Position numbers and translations under genes: made by a program
Notes under the pieces: model-generated
Seen by the model: the letters and a program-made list of their open reading frames with translations, nothing else
Told to the model about the DNA's origin: nothing
Database searches by the model: none
In this document: one piece after another, positions 11,446-20,753 of the stretch
How positions within the stretch are numbered: the first letter of the stretch is position 1
How the letters are laid out: each line of letters starts with the position of its first letter
From: Rubrivirga marina
GTDB taxonomy: Bacteria; Bacteroidota; Rhodothermia; Rhodothermales; Rubricoccaceae
Direction of reading: 5' to 3'
Assembly: GCF_002283365.1 (NCBI RefSeq)
Contig: NZ_MQWD01000001.1
Location: 4,286,992-4,350,991, forward strand
DNA: 64,000 nucleotides

Positions 11446-11552
11446 GGCGGTCGGGGTTTCGGGCGGGTACGCCGGTCGGCGGCCGCGGTGCCGGGGACGG
11501 GCCCAGACACGATCGGGGCTTCTGCTCCCCCCACCCACGTGGCCCCGGCCCG

Positions 11553-11580
11553 CCCCGCCTCGGCGTCGAGGCGAGCGGGG
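11553..11580. repeat. CCGCCTCGG palindrome family, divergent gap copy
   Basis: CCCCGCCTCGGCGTCGAGGCG followed by an extra A and CGGGG. It lies between the divergent mutase and DinB-like genes, so this copy is at 5' ends rather than a gene end. Confidence 0.6.
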
Positions 11581-11585
11581 GCGCC

Positions 11586-11593
11586 TAGCTTCG
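11586..11593 (+). promoter_or_regulatory. putative -7/-10 box (TAGCTTCG) for the DinB-like gene
   Basis: TAGCTTCG ends 19 bases before the ATG at 11613. It is one of the clearest examples of the box shared by several genes in this window. Confidence 0.45.
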
Positions 11594-11612
11594 GGCGTCC
11601 CTCCATCGTGCC

Positions 11613-12122
11613 ATGCCCCCGCCCCGCGACCTCTCCCCCGACGCCCGCCTCCGCCACGAGCTCACGGCCCTTCTCCGGGGCGGCCAGGCCCACGCCGGGC
11701 TCCGCGCGCTCGACGGGGTGCCCGAGGCCCACGTGAACGACCGCGTCGACGGCCTCCCCTACTCGCTTTACGACCTCGTGTGGCACCTCCGCTACGCGCA
11801 GGCCGACCTCCTCGAGTACGCGACCTCCGACGACTACGCGTCGAAGGACTGGCCCGACGACTACTGGCCCGACGCCCCGGCCGATTCGGGCGACTGGGAC
11901 CGCGAGAGGGCCGCCTTCCTCCGCGACCTCGACACGCTCGTGACGCTCGCCGAGACGGCCGACCTCACGGCCGAGCTCGACCACGCGCCCGGCTACACGG
12001 TCCTCCGCCAGCTCCTCGTCGCGGCCGACCACAACAGTCACCACCTCGGGCAGATCGTCGCGCTCCGGCGCCAGCTCGGCCTCTGGCCGCCTCCAGGCGA
12101 AGGCCACCCGGACGGGGTGTAA
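11613..12122 (+). CDS. DinB/YfiT-like metal-binding four-helix protein
   Basis: 169 residues, a normal length for DinB-family proteins, which form a four-helix bundle holding a divalent metal with three histidines and mostly act in thiol transfer or damage-inducible stress responses. The ligands are visible as the His in [15 protein letters not shown] near residue 54 and the pair in [18 protein letters not shown] near 138-142. No signal peptide is present, so it is cytoplasmic. It is transcribed divergently from the mutase. The substrate thiol is unknown. Confidence 0.75.
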   Translation: MPPPRDLSPDARLRHELTALLRGGQAHAGLRALDGVPEAHVNDRVDGLPYSLYDLVWHLRYAQADLLEYATSDDYASKDWPDDYWPDAPADSGDWDRERAAFLRDLDTLVTLAETADLTAELDHAPGYTVLRQLLVAADHNSHHLGQIVALRRQLGLWPPPGEGHPDGV

Positions 12123-12195
12123 GAGGTCGCCGATTCTTTCGCCGAGCGGCCGTTCCGATGCGGCGCGACGGGTCCGGCGGAGGTAGCCTGCGCGC

Positions 12196-12582
12196 GTGTC
12201 CGCGCCGTCCCCCCTCGCCCGCCTCCGCGCCGCCGCCCGCCGCCTCGAGCGCGAGGTGGACGCGCTCGTCGTGGCGTACCGCGACCCCCGCGTTCCCCGC
12301 TCCGCCCGCGTCGTCATCGGGCTGACCGTGGCGTACGCCCTGAGTCCGGTCGACCTGATCCCGGACGTGGTCCCCGTGCTGGGGGTGCTCGACGACCTCC
12401 TCGTCGTCCCGTTCGGGCTGTGGCTCGCGCTCCGCCTCGTGCCGGACGGCGTGATCGAGGACGCGCGCCGGCGGGCGGCCGAGGCGCCCGGTGAGACGCT
12501 CGCGTTGCGCCAGACGGGCTTCCGCATCGTGCTCGGCCTGTGGGTCGGGCTCGTGGCGCTGGCCTGGTTCGCGTTCGCCTGA
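12196..12582 (+). CDS. DUF1232 (YkvA-like) membrane protein
   Basis: 128 residues with a GTG start. The DUF1232 signature [20 protein letters not shown] lies near residues 52-71 and is followed by [18 protein letters not shown] further hydrophobic helix ([17 protein letters not shown]) ends the protein. The family is widespread, of unknown function, and membrane-associated. It is 73 bases downstream of the DinB-like gene and ahead of the PPDK gene; the palindrome at 12611-12630 separates it from the latter. Confidence 0.8.
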   Translation: MSAPSPLARLRAAARRLEREVDALVVAYRDPRVPRSARVVIGLTVAYALSPVDLIPDVVPVLGVLDDLLVVPFGLWLALRLVPDGVIEDARRRAAEAPGETLALRQTGFRIVLGLWVGLVALAWFAFA

Positions 12583-12610
12583 CCGCGCGGCGACCGTACC
12601 GCAACCCCGC

Positions 12611-12630
12611 CCGCCTCGGCGCCGAGGCGG
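12611..12630. repeat. perfect 20-bp CCGCCTCGG palindrome
   Basis: CCGCCTCGG-CG-CCGAGGCGG, 29 bases after the DUF1232 stop. Perfect symmetry with no T-tract. Confidence 0.75.
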
Positions 12631-12703
12631 AGGAGGTCGACGGCCACGCTGCCGACGGCGCGGAGGGCGGGTAGAGGTCCGCCCCTCTCCCCCGCCCCCC
12701 TCC

Positions 12704-15394
12704 ATGCCGACCGTCGACACCGACCGCCGCTGGGTCTACGCCTTCGAAGACGCCCCCGCCGATGCTAGAGCCCTGCTCGGCGGCAAGGGCGCCGGGCTGG
12801 CTGCCATGACCGCGGCCGGCCTCCCGGTCCCGCCCGGGTTCACCATCACGACCGAGGCCTGCGTGGCCTACCAGGACGCTGGGCACCACGTCCCCGATGG
12901 CCTCTGGGACCAGACGGAAACCGCGCTGGCCGAGGTCGAGGCCGCCGCCGGCCGCCGCTTCGGCGACGCCGACGACCCGTTGCTCCTGTCCGTCCGCTCC
13001 GGTGCCGCCGTCTCGATGCCGGGCATGATGGACACCGTCCTCAACCTCGGGCTCAACGACGGGACGGCCGCCGCGCTGGCCCGCCAGACCGGCGACGAGC
13101 GCTTCGCCTACGACGCCTATCGGCGGTTCGTCGCGATGTTCGGCGAGATCGTGATGGGCGTCGAGGCCGACCGGTTCGAGCGGATCGTGCAGCGGGCGAA
13201 GGGCCAGACCGAGGGCGGCCAGGACACGGACCTCTCCGTCGACCAGCTCAAGGAGATCGTGGCCCAGTCGAAGCGCGTGATCGCCGGGCAGACCCGGCAG
13301 CACTTCCCCGACGACCCGCGCGAGCAGCTCCGCCAGGCCGTCGCGGCCGTGTTCGACAGCTGGGACAACGACCGCGCCGTCCACTACCGCCGCGTCCACA
13401 ACATCCCGGACGACATCGGGACGGGCGTGACGGTCCAGGCCATGGTGTTCGGCAACAAGGGCTGGGACTCGGGCACCGGCGTCGCCTTCACGCGCGACCC
13501 CTCGACCGGCGCGAAGGGGCTCTATGGCGAGTACCTCCTCAATGCCCAGGGCGAGGACGTCGTCGCCGGGATCCGCACGCCGAAGCCGATCGCCGAGATG
13601 GCCGGCGACCTGCCCGAGACGTTCGACCAGTTCCAAGCCCTGGCCGACCAGCTCGAGCAGACCTACGGGGACGTCCAGGACATCGAGTTCACGATCGAGC
13701 AGGGCACGCTGTGGCTCCTCCAGACGCGGACGGCCAAGCGCTCCGGCGCCGCCGCGGTCCGCATCGCGGTCGAGATGGTGGGCGAGGGCGTGATCGACGA
13801 GCGGACGGCCGTCGGGCGCGTCGACCCGGCCGCGCTGGAGGCCCTGCTCCACCCGGCCGTCAACGACGACGCCGAGGTCGAGCTCCTCGCCGAGGGCCTG
13901 CCGGCCAGCCCGGGCGCCGCGCAGGGCCGCGTGGCCTTCACCTCCGACGACGCCGAGGCCCGCGCCGCCGAGGGCGAGCCCGTCGTCCTCGTCCGCCAGC
14001 AGACCTCCCCGGAGGACTTCCACGGGATGGTCGCCGCCGTCGCTGTGGTGACGGCCGAGGGCGGGATGACGAGCCACGCCGCCGTCGTCGCCCGCGGGAT
14101 GGGCACGCCGTGCGTGGCCGGGGCCAGCTCCCTCCGCCTCGACGCCGCGCAGGGCCGCCTCGAGGCCGGCGGCCACACGGTCCTCGACGGCGACTGGGTC
14201 ACGGTCGACGGCGCCACGGGCCGCGTCCTCCTCGGGCGGGTCCCGACGAAGGACCCCGAGCTCGGCGACGACTTCCGCACGCTCATGTCCTGGGCCGACG
14301 ACGTCCGCCGCCTCGGCGTCCGCGCCAACGCCGACACGGGCGAGGACGCGGCCAAGGCCCGCGAGTTCGGGGCCGAGGGGATCGGGCTGTGCCGGACCGA
14401 GCACATGTTCTTCGGCGACGAGCGGCTCCAGCCGATGCGCGAGATGATCCTCGCCGAGGACGCCGGCGCCCGCGAGGCCGCCCTCCGGAAGCTCCTCCCC
14501 CTCCAGCGCCGGGACTTCGACGCGCTCCTCCGCGCCATGGACGGCCTGCCCGTGACGGTCCGCCTCCTCGACCCGCCGCTCCACGAGTTCCTCCCCGACC
14601 TCCTGGAGCTGACCGGGCGGATCGCCGAGACCAAGCTGGCGCTGAAGCAGGCGACGACGCTGGAGGAGATGGACCGCCTCCTCGACGAGTCGGCCGCGTC
14701 GCGCGCCCTGCTCCGGCAGGTCGAGAAGCTCCACGAGGAGAACCCCATGCTCGGGCTCCGCGGATGCCGGCTCGGGATGCTCTACCCCGAGATCACCCAG
14801 ATGCAGGTCCGCGCCCTGTTCGAGGCCGCGGCCGACTGCGTGGAGGACGGCATCGGGGTTCAGCCCGAGGTGATGATCCCACTCGTGTCGGCCGCCGCCG
14901 AGATCGAGACGCAGGCCGCGCTCGTCCGCGAGACCGCCGACGCGGTCCTCGCCGAGCGCGGCGTCGCGCTCGACTACCTCGTCGGGACGATGATCGAGCT
15001 GCCCCGCGCCGCGCTCCGGGCCGGCGACATCGCCCGGACCGCCGAGTTCTTCTCGTTCGGGACCAACGACCTCACGCAGACCACGTTCGGCCTGAGCCGC
15101 GACGACGCCGGCCGGTTCCTCTCGGCCTACGTCGAGCGCGGCGTCCTCCCCGCCGACCCGTTCCAGACGCTCGACGTCGAGGGCGTGGGCGAACTGGTCC
15201 GCCTCGGAACCGACCGAGGCCGGGCCGAGCGCCCGGATCTGAAAGTCGGCGTGTGCGGCGAGCACGGGGGCGACCCCGCGTCGGTCGCCTTCTTCCACGG
15301 CGTCGGGCTCGACTACGTGAGCTGCTCGCCGTTCCGGGTGCCCGTCGCCCGTCTGGCCGCCGCCCGCGCCACCCTCGGCGGCGACGCCTCGTGA
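12704..15394 (+). CDS. ppdK: Pyruvate, phosphate dikinase
   Basis: Interconverts pyruvate, ATP and Pi with PEP, AMP and PPi in the cytoplasm; 896 residues is normal. An N-terminal nucleotide-binding domain ([44 protein letters not shown]) spans about 1-380. The phosphohistidine domain has [15 protein letters not shown] with catalytic His458. The C-terminal PEP/pyruvate barrel includes [35 protein letters not shown] and the proton-donor Cys851 in GVCGEHGG. The ATG is preceded by a long C-rich leader. The stop overlaps the next gene in GTGA. It may serve gluconeogenesis or PEP supply. Long open frames on the opposite strand are codon-bias shadows. Confidence 0.97.
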   Translation: MPTVDTDRRWVYAFEDAPADARALLGGKGAGLAAMTAAGLPVPPGFTITTEACVAYQDAGHHVPDGLWDQTETALAEVEAAAGRRFGDADDPLLLSVRSGAAVSMPGMMDTVLNLGLNDGTAAALARQTGDERFAYDAYRRFVAMFGEIVMGVEADRFERIVQRAKGQTEGGQDTDLSVDQLKEIVAQSKRVIAGQTRQHFPDDPREQLRQAVAAVFDSWDNDRAVHYRRVHNIPDDIGTGVTVQAMVFGNKGWDSGTGVAFTRDPSTGAKGLYGEYLLNAQGEDVVAGIRTPKPIAEMAGDLPETFDQFQALADQLEQTYGDVQDIEFTIEQGTLWLLQTRTAKRSGAAAVRIAVEMVGEGVIDERTAVGRVDPAALEALLHPAVNDDAEVELLAEGLPASPGAAQGRVAFTSDDAEARAAEGEPVVLVRQQTSPEDFHGMVAAVAVVTAEGGMTSHAAVVARGMGTPCVAGASSLRLDAAQGRLEAGGHTVLDGDWVTVDGATGRVLLGRVPTKDPELGDDFRTLMSWADDVRRLGVRANADTGEDAAKAREFGAEGIGLCRTEHMFFGDERLQPMREMILAEDAGAREAALRKLLPLQRRDFDALLRAMDGLPVTVRLLDPPLHEFLPDLLELTGRIAETKLALKQATTLEEMDRLLDESAASRALLRQVEKLHEENPMLGLRGCRLGMLYPEITQMQVRALFEAAADCVEDGIGVQPEVMIPLVSAAAEIETQAALVRETADAVLAERGVALDYLVGTMIELPRAALRAGDIARTAEFFSFGTNDLTQTTFGLSRDDAGRFLSAYVERGVLPADPFQTLDVEGVGELVRLGTDRGRAERPDLKVGVCGEHGGDPASVAFFHGVGLDYVSCSPFRVPVARLAAARATLGGDAS

Positions 15395-15765
15395 GACGCG
15401 TCCGCCGCCGCTACGTCGCCCTCGGCGTGCTCTGGACCGTCGGGGCGGTCGCGACGCTGTTCCTGCCGGGATCAGCGGTCCCGCACCCGTCGCCCGAGTG
15501 GAACGCGCTCGCGCACATCACCTTTTTCGCCGTCGCGGTCGCGCTGTGGGCCGCCGCGTTTCCGGGTCGGCTCCGGCAGGTCGCGGCCGTCGCCGCCGTG
15601 GTGGCGGTGGCCACCGAGGTCGGCCAGGGCACGCTGATCCCGGGCCGCGGCGCGCAGTGGGTCGACCTCGTGGCCGACCTCTACGGCGTGCTCGGCGGGC
15701 TCGCCCTCGGCATCGTCCTGCCGTGGGTGCTCCCGGGCCGCGCCCGCCGCTCGCGCCGCCCCTGA
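15391..15765 (+). CDS. VanZ-like small membrane protein
   Basis: 124 residues. The GTG start overlaps the TGA stop of the PPDK gene (GTGA), so it is translationally coupled. Four hydrophobic helices can be read: YVALGVLWTVGAVATLFLPG, WNALAHITFFAVAVALWAAAF, VAAVAAVVAVATEVGQ and LYGVLGGLALGIVLPWVLPG. The pairing of an HxxxF helix with ATEVGQGTLIPGRGAQWVDL matches the VanZ/teicoplanin-resistance-like family, whose bacterial members mostly have no proven function. It is followed by a family palindrome at 15771-15792. Confidence 0.75.
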   Translation: MRRVRRRYVALGVLWTVGAVATLFLPGSAVPHPSPEWNALAHITFFAVAVALWAAAFPGRLRQVAAVAAVVAVATEVGQGTLIPGRGAQWVDLVADLYGVLGGLALGIVLPWVLPGRARRSRRP

Positions 15766-15770
15766 CTCCT

Positions 15771-15792
15771 CCCGCCTCGGCACCGAGGCGGG
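15771..15792. repeat. 22-bp palindrome CCCGCCTCGG-CA-CCGAGGCGGG
   Basis: It lies in the 31-base gap between the convergent VanZ-like and sbtB genes, where it can serve both 3' ends as a hairpin. Confidence 0.75.
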
Positions 15793-15796
15793 CCAC

Positions 15797-16117
15797 TCAG
15801 GCCTCGTCGTTGTGGGGGGCGTACTTGCTCCCCCGGAGGACCTCCACGTCCTGGAGGTAAACAATGACCGAGTGGTGCTCGAAGTATCGCTCGGCGACGT
15901 AGGACGCGATTCGGTCGGCCACTTCGGACGTGACGACCGTCTCGATCTTGACCGCCGAGACGCCTGGCATCCCGAGACCGTGTCGCCGGGACCCCTCGCC
16001 TTTTACGTCAGCGAGCGTGTGCCCCGTCGCGCCGAGCCGGTGGACGGCATCAATGAGCTTGTCGCGGAGGGTCCGCTCCGAAATGATCGTGACGAGACGG
16101 TACGAGACGGTCTGCAT
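15797..16117 (-). CDS. sbtB: SbtB-like PII-family regulator of the bicarbonate transporter
   Basis: 106 residues of the PII-like fold. The N-terminal strand YRLVTIISERTLRDKLIDAV, the AGT-like turn LGATGHTLADVKGEGSRR with the T-loop region, and the terminal IVYLQDVEVLRGSKY match SbtB, the trimeric adenine-nucleotide sensor that gates SbtA. The cyanobacterial C-terminal CGPxGC redox loop is absent; the protein ends in APHNDEA. ATG 16117 is 4 bases beyond the sbtA stop, a tight operon. Nucleotide specificity cannot be read from sequence. GlnB/GlnK is unlikely, because the uridylylation-site T-loop is not present and sbtA is the neighbour. Confidence 0.88.
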   Translation of the reverse strand: MQTVSYRLVTIISERTLRDKLIDAVHRLGATGHTLADVKGEGSRRHGLGMPGVSAVKIETVVTSEVADRIASYVAERYFEHHSVIVYLQDVEVLRGSKYAPHNDEA

Positions 16118-16121
16118 GAGA

Positions 16122-17081
16122 CTAGGCTCCCAGCCATTCCGCGAGGGCGAGGTAGATCGGGATGCCGACGGTGAGGTTGAACGGGAAGGTGATCCCGAGC
16201 GAGGCCGTGAGGTAGTACGCCGGATTCGCCTCGGGGAGCCCGACACGGATGGCCGCCGGGGCCGCGATGTACGACGCGCTGGAGACCATCGCCCCGAGCA
16301 CGGCCGCACCGCCGACCGACAGCCCCGCCAGCAACCCCACCCACACCCCGAGCGCCCCGTGCACGATGGGCATCCCGACGCCGAACGCGACAAGGAACGG
16401 ACCGACGGACCGGAGGTCCCGTAGGCGCCGGGCCGCCGTCATCCCCATGTCGAGGAGGAACAACATGAGCGCTCCCTGGAACCCGGCCACGAAGAATGGC
16501 GCGACGGCCGCCGTCCCCTCCTCCCCGGCCACCCACCCGATCGCCATCCCCCCGACCAACAGCACGATGCTCCGCCCCGTGACCACCTCGCGGAGCGCTT
16601 CTTGCCACGACCCCGCCCGCTCCCCGCGGGCGTACGCGATGAGGAGCCCGACAATGATGGCCGGCACCTCGAGCACCGCCACGAGCGCGGGCATGAACCC
16701 CTCCGATGGGCTCCCTGCATACGCCGCCACGGCCTGCGCCGCGATGAACGTGACGGCCGAGACGGACCCGTAGTGAGCCGCCAGCGCCGCCGCGTTCGTC
16801 CGGTCCATCCGCCCCAGCCGCCGGAGCACGGTGTACGCTGTGAGCGGGGTGAGCACGCCCAGCGCGAACGTGGCCCCGACCGGCCCGACGACCTCACCGA
16901 GCGGCGTCTTGCTTAGGGCGACGCCGCCCTTCAGCCCGATCGCGAGCAGGAGGTAGATCGAGAGCGCCTGATACAGCGGCTCCGGGATCTCGAGGTCGCT
17001 CTTGACCGCGACCGCCAACGCACCGAGCGCGAACGCCAGGACAACCGGCGACAGCAGGCTGGTGAGGAGGATGTCGAGCAC
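16122..17081 (-). CDS. sbtA: SbtA-type sodium-dependent bicarbonate permease
   Basis: 319-residue inner-membrane transporter with about ten helices in two inverted halves. Family landmarks are LLSPVVLAFALGALAVAVKSDLEIPE at the N-terminus, LLLAIGLKGGVALS near 45, AALAAHYGSVSAVTFIAA near 97, FLLDMGMTAARRL near 214 and GAMVSSASYIAAPAAIR near 265. SbtA imports HCO3- with Na+ in cyanobacteria and is also found in some heterotrophs. The start codon is GTG. A TAGCTTCG box lies 35 bases upstream, so it may have its own promoter within the carbon set. sbtB follows after 4 bases. Confidence 0.92.
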   Translation of the reverse strand: MLDILLTSLLSPVVLAFALGALAVAVKSDLEIPEPLYQALSIYLLLAIGLKGGVALSKTPLGEVVGPVGATFALGVLTPLTAYTVLRRLGRMDRTNAAALAAHYGSVSAVTFIAAQAVAAYAGSPSEGFMPALVAVLEVPAIIVGLLIAYARGERAGSWQEALREVVTGRSIVLLVGGMAIGWVAGEEGTAAVAPFFVAGFQGALMLFLLDMGMTAARRLRDLRSVGPFLVAFGVGMPIVHGALGVWVGLLAGLSVGGAAVLGAMVSSASYIAAPAAIRVGLPEANPAYYLTASLGITFPFNLTVGIPIYLALAEWLGA

Positions 17082-17116
17082 GGACGTCGGGTCGGGACGG
17101 GCGCTAGAAGGGCCCT

Positions 17117-17124
17117 CGAAGCTA
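17117..17124 (-). promoter_or_regulatory. putative -7/-10 box (TAGCTTCG) for sbtAB
   Basis: Minus-strand TAGCTTCG lies 35 bases upstream of the sbtA GTG, in the 82-base gap after the isocitrate dehydrogenase gene. It is identical to the box before the DinB-like gene. Confidence 0.45.
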
Positions 17125-17163
17125 GCACCGTCCCCCGGGCCTGCGGGCGGCCCACCCGCGCCC

Positions 17164-18645
17164 CTACTCCCCCTGCGCCAGCGAGTACGCCCGCTCGCCG
17201 TCGAACGTGTAGAGGTTCTCGGTCTTGATCACGTCGAACCCCGCCTCGGTCAGCCGGCCGAGGAGCGCGACGACCTGCCTCGGCGTCACGGACGCGCCGG
17301 TCGCGACGAACCGGCAGCGCCAGTGGTCGGTCCAGAACGTCTCCGGGAGGCCGTCGGGGAAGACCTTCACGCCGCGGTTCGTAATGAGCTTGAGGCGGAG
17401 GCCCTCGCCGTCCTGGGCCTGCAGGGCCGTCCCGATCCGGTCCGGGTGGCGGTCGCCCTCGGCCCAGTCGAGAAACACGTCAACGCCGACGAGCTGCTTC
17501 TCGACGCGCGGCGTCGGGTGGACGGCGACGGAGACCGAGGCGTCGGAGTAGTGGGCCGCCGGGAGCTCCGAGGGCGTCTCCCCGAGCCGCGCGATGACGG
17601 CGTCGGCGAACGCGGACGTGCCGACCTGCTTCGTCGTGTGCTCCCCGGCCACGTCGCCCGTGTGGACCCCGGCCTCGAGCGTCGCCAGCCACGCGTTCTC
17701 GACCGTCTCGGCGATCCGGTCGTGGTTGAGGTGGTCGAGCATCATGACGGCCCCGCGCAGGAGGCCCGACGGGTTGGCGACGCCCTGCCCCGCGATGTCG
17801 GGCGCGCTGCCGTGGACGGCCTCGAACATGGCCACCTCGGTCCCGACGTTGGCCGAGCCCGCGAGCCCGACCGAGCCCGACGCCTCGGCCGCGATGTCGG
17901 AGAGGATGTCGCCGTAGAGGTTCGGCGCCACGATAACGTCGAAGGCGTCCGGCCGGGCGCCGACGAGCGCCGCGCCGATGTCGATGATCCGGTGGTCCGC
18001 CTCGATCTCGGGGTACTCGGCCGCGATCTCGTCGAACACCTTGTGGAAGAGGCCGTCCGTCAGCTTCATGATGTTGTCCTTCGTCATGCACGTGACGCGC
18101 TGCCGGTCGTGGGCGCGGGCGTACTCGAAGGCGTAGCGGACGATGGCCTCGGAGCCCGGCCGCGTGATGAGCTTGAGCGTCTGGTAGACCTCGGTCGTCT
18201 GGCGGTGCTCGATGCCGGCGTACGTGTCCTCCTCGTTCTCGCGGACGATGACGAGGTCGATCCGGGGGTGCGGCGAGGCCACGTACGGCGCGAAGCTCTG
18301 GACCGGCCGGACATTCGCGAACATCCCCAGCGACTTGCGGAGCGTCACGTTGAGGCTCTTGTAGCCGCCGCCCTGGGGCGTCGTGATCGGCGCCTTCAGC
18401 AGCACCTTGTGCTTGCGGATCGTGTCCCACGACTCCGGCGCGATCCCGGACGTGTGGCCGCTTTTGTAGACGGCCTCGCCGACCTCGACGGTGTCGTAGC
18501 GAAGCGGGGCGCCGGCCGCCTCGAGGATCCGGAGGGTCGCCTCCATGATCTCGGGTCCGATCCCATCGCCGTGCGCGACGGCGATCGTCGTGGGCTCGGC
18601 CGAGGCGCTGGCGGGGGCGGCGGCGGTCTGGGGGGCGTCAGTCAC
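17164..18645 (-). CDS. icd: Isocitrate dehydrogenase, long Thermus-type
   Basis: Oxidatively decarboxylates isocitrate to 2-oxoglutarate and CO2 in the TCA cycle. 493 residues, matching the long form with an extra C-terminal domain of about 150 residues, as in Thermus. Motifs are VAHGDGIGPEIM near 23, KAPITTPQGGGYKSLNVTLRK with the isocitrate Ser/Asn/Arg set near 88-108, RENEEDTYAGIEHRQT near 138, PNLYGDILSDIAAEASGS with metal Asp residues near 245 and EAVHGSAPDIAGQ near 277. The C-terminal domain ends in TENLYTFDGERAYSLAQGE. The start is GTG. It lies between the porin and sbtA, all on one strand. The cofactor (NADP or NAD) is not certain. Confidence 0.93.
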   Translation of the reverse strand: MTDAPQTAAAPASASAEPTTIAVAHGDGIGPEIMEATLRILEAAGAPLRYDTVEVGEAVYKSGHTSGIAPESWDTIRKHKVLLKAPITTPQGGGYKSLNVTLRKSLGMFANVRPVQSFAPYVASPHPRIDLVIVRENEEDTYAGIEHRQTTEVYQTLKLITRPGSEAIVRYAFEYARAHDRQRVTCMTKDNIMKLTDGLFHKVFDEIAAEYPEIEADHRIIDIGAALVGARPDAFDVIVAPNLYGDILSDIAAEASGSVGLAGSANVGTEVAMFEAVHGSAPDIAGQGVANPSGLLRGAVMMLDHLNHDRIAETVENAWLATLEAGVHTGDVAGEHTTKQVGTSAFADAVIARLGETPSELPAAHYSDASVSVAVHPTPRVEKQLVGVDVFLDWAEGDRHPDRIGTALQAQDGEGLRLKLITNRGVKVFPDGLPETFWTDHWRCRFVATGASVTPRQVVALLGRLTEAGFDVIKTENLYTFDGERAYSLAQGE

Positions 18646-18752
18646 GGTGCGCGGGGGGGGAGGGTCCGCTCCATCCTACGCGCGTGGCGAGCGGTCGGTC
18701 GCGAACTCACTGCGGACATTCGGCGCGCGGTCGGGGGCGCCCACCGCGGCGC

Positions 18753-19808
18753 TCAGAACGCGAGTTGGCCCTGGAGAATGACGAGGTGGGCATCCCCGAG
18801 GGCACCGCCGCCGCGGTACTGGTAGGCCAGCGAAACCCGGGCCCGCTCGTACGGACCGCCCCGCGCGGCGCTCGGACTGTAGCTGAGCCCGGCCGTGAGG
18901 TAATCGTCCCCGTCGGCCTCGACATCGGCCCAGAACCGTTCGGCGCGGGCGAAGGCCTCGCCAGCCCCGAGCACGCGGACCGCGCCGAGCGCCGACACCC
19001 CGGCGGCCTCCTGCGCGCCGGTCCCGTCGTCGTCGTAGCGGATCGCGAGGGCGTCGAGCTTGAGCCGGACCGGCTGGCTGCCCGGCAGCGCGCCCCAGTA
19101 CAGGTGAGCCCCGCCAGTCACGTACGACCGGCCGCCGGTCCGGGCCGGCTCGGACCCGTTGACGCCTCCGAACGCGCCCACCTCAACGCTGGCGACCTCG
19201 ACGGAGCCCGCCGCAGCAAAGGCGACGCCTTCTGTCTCTGGCCCGTTGACGACGTCGGGCGAGGAGATCCCCTCGCGGTAGTTGCCGACGTCGCGGGCGA
19301 ACGTGCCGGCCCCATTGTGCAGGGCGGCCGTCAGCCGAGTCCCGTTCGCGGCGTACGTCACGTCGACCCCGAGGTCCCGGCCGTCGCCGCCGAGCGTCCC
19401 GCCCAGCCACCGCTCGGCGATGGCCGCCCGGTCGACGGCGTCGATCAGGAAGTACGGCGTCAGGATGGCCCCACGCGGCTGAGCCACGGGGAAGTACCCG
19501 ACCCGCGCCTGGACGCGGTCGGTGAGGTCGGCGAACGCGAACAGGTCGACGCTCTGAATCGTCCCGGAGCCGCCCTCCACGTCGTACTCGATGCCCCCGA
19601 GGCCGCGGTAGAGCACGCGGGCCTGGATCCGGGCGCGGCGAAGGCCGACCCCGTAGCGGGCCTCGTCGGTCGCGCCCTCCTCGACGCCGAGGCTCAGCCG
19701 GGGTTGGACGCCGCCGGCGACGTCGAGGCGGAGGTCGTCTGAGATCGTGAACTGGGCGATGGCGGGGGCCGCCAGCAGGAGGGAAAGGGCGAGGGGGAGC
19801 AGGCGCAT
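18753..19808 (-). CDS. OprO/OprP-type outer-membrane porin
   Basis: 351 residues with a signal peptide (MRLLPLALSLLLAAPAIA) and a barrel-like repeat of alternating polar and hydrophobic strands ending in an aromatic-terminated strand (LQGQLAF). RARIQARVLYRGLGGIEYDVE and ARVGYFPVAQPRGAIL match the start of phosphate-selective porin O/P-type proteins. Specificity is not predictable; the neighbours (exported carbonic anhydrase, SbtAB) suggest anion or bicarbonate entry. It lies 76 bases after the carbonic anhydrase gene on the same strand, with an inverted repeat in the gap. Confidence 0.75.
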   Translation of the reverse strand: MRLLPLALSLLLAAPAIAQFTISDDLRLDVAGGVQPRLSLGVEEGATDEARYGVGLRRARIQARVLYRGLGGIEYDVEGGSGTIQSVDLFAFADLTDRVQARVGYFPVAQPRGAILTPYFLIDAVDRAAIAERWLGGTLGGDGRDLGVDVTYAANGTRLTAALHNGAGTFARDVGNYREGISSPDVVNGPETEGVAFAAAGSVEVASVEVGAFGGVNGSEPARTGGRSYVTGGAHLYWGALPGSQPVRLKLDALAIRYDDDGTGAQEAAGVSALGAVRVLGAGEAFARAERFWADVEADGDDYLTAGLSYSPSAARGGPYERARVSLAYQYRGGGALGDAHLVILQGQLAF

Positions 19809-19824
19809 GAGAGCACGGAATACG

Positions 19825-19858
19825 ACGGCCCGAGGCGCGGGCGGGCGCCCCGGGCCGT
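19825..19858 (-). terminator. inverted repeat between carbonic anhydrase and porin genes
   Basis: ACGGCCCG (19825-19832) and CGGGCCGT (19851-19858) form an 8-bp stem around a GC-rich loop. It may be an attenuator or a partial terminator between the two genes; no T-tract follows. Confidence 0.4.
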
Positions 19859-19884
19859 CTGGGGAACGGAGGCGGGTCGAGGAC

Positions 19885-20637
19885 CTAGCTGTCGATCGTC
19901 TCAGCCGTGATCATGTCGTCCTCGAAGAACGTGACCTCGCCCGTCGCCACGTCGTGCATGGCCCCGATCACGATGAGGTCGCCGCTCTCCACGAGCCTCC
20001 GGATGACCGGGCTCCGATCGACCATGTTCTGGACCGTCAACTCGACGTTGGTGTGGGCCACCTCCTGCACGAAGTCGCTGTTCGAAGACGTGCGAGGGCC
20101 CGCGATGTCGTCGACGGCGTAGACGGCCGGGGCGATGTTGGCCAGCGTCGAAGTCAGGTTGCCGAGTTCGACGTTGTCACAGGCGCCCTTGACCGCGCCG
20201 CACTCGGTGTGGCCGAGGACGACGATCACCTTCGAGCCGGCCACGGCCGTCGCGAACTCGAGCGAACCGAGGATGTCGGTGTTGACGAAGTTGCCGGCCA
20301 CGCGGGCCGAGAACACGTCGCCGACGCCCTTGTCGAAGACGATCTCGTGGGGGACCCGGCTGTCGATGCACCCGAGGATGGCGGCCATCGGGTACTGCCC
20401 CCCGGCCGTCTGACGGACCTGGCTCAGGAAGTCTCGCTCCACGGCGGTCCCGTTGAGGAACCGCTGGTTGCCGTCCTTGAGCCGCAGGATCACCTGCTCT
20501 GGCGTCAGGGCGGCCTGCGTCTCGGCAGTCAGGGCGATGGTCGGGTCGTACTCGTACGACGTCTGGATCTGAGCCTGCGTCGTCGAGCAGGCCGTGAGCG
20601 TGAGGGCGAGGAGGGGAAGGAGTAGGAAGCGGTTCAT
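19885..20637 (-). CDS. Exported beta-class carbonic anhydrase lipoprotein
   Basis: Interconverts CO2 and HCO3-. 250 residues. A lipoprotein signal ends in LTAC with Cys17, so the enzyme is outside the cytoplasm, unusual for a beta-class enzyme. Zinc ligands and the catalytic dyad are complete: ILGCIDSRVPHEIVF gives Cys90, Asp92 and Arg94, and VLGHTECGAVKGAC gives His143 and Cys146. The N-terminal helix LTPEQVILRLKDGNQRFLNG is typical of the class. ATG 20637 was chosen because it starts the signal peptide. It is first of the leftward set porin - isocitrate dehydrogenase - sbtA - sbtB. Confidence 0.93.
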   Translation of the reverse strand: MNRFLLLPLLALTLTACSTTQAQIQTSYEYDPTIALTAETQAALTPEQVILRLKDGNQRFLNGTAVERDFLSQVRQTAGGQYPMAAILGCIDSRVPHEIVFDKGVGDVFSARVAGNFVNTDILGSLEFATAVAGSKVIVVLGHTECGAVKGACDNVELGNLTSTLANIAPAVYAVDDIAGPRTSSNSDFVQEVAHTNVELTVQNMVDRSPVIRRLVESGDLIVIGAMHDVATGEVTFFEDDMITAETIDS

Positions 20638-20753
20638 TGGAGGGTGAGTGAGGAGCGCGGACGGCGTCCAGTGGGGTGGGATGGCCTCCCGCGCGCGACC
20701 CGCGCAGGACGGCATGAACGAAACGGCAGACGGACCCAGGGGGCCCCGGCTCG

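Noticed and set aside
12314-15298. Long minus-strand frame of about 994 codons opposite pyruvate phosphate dikinase
   Set aside because: It is a codon-bias shadow; all catalytic motifs of the dikinase lie on the plus strand.
15797-16117. Reading the PII-like gene as nitrogen regulator GlnB/GlnK
   Set aside because: It lacks the GlnB T-loop signature, ends like SbtB and is 4 bases from sbtA.
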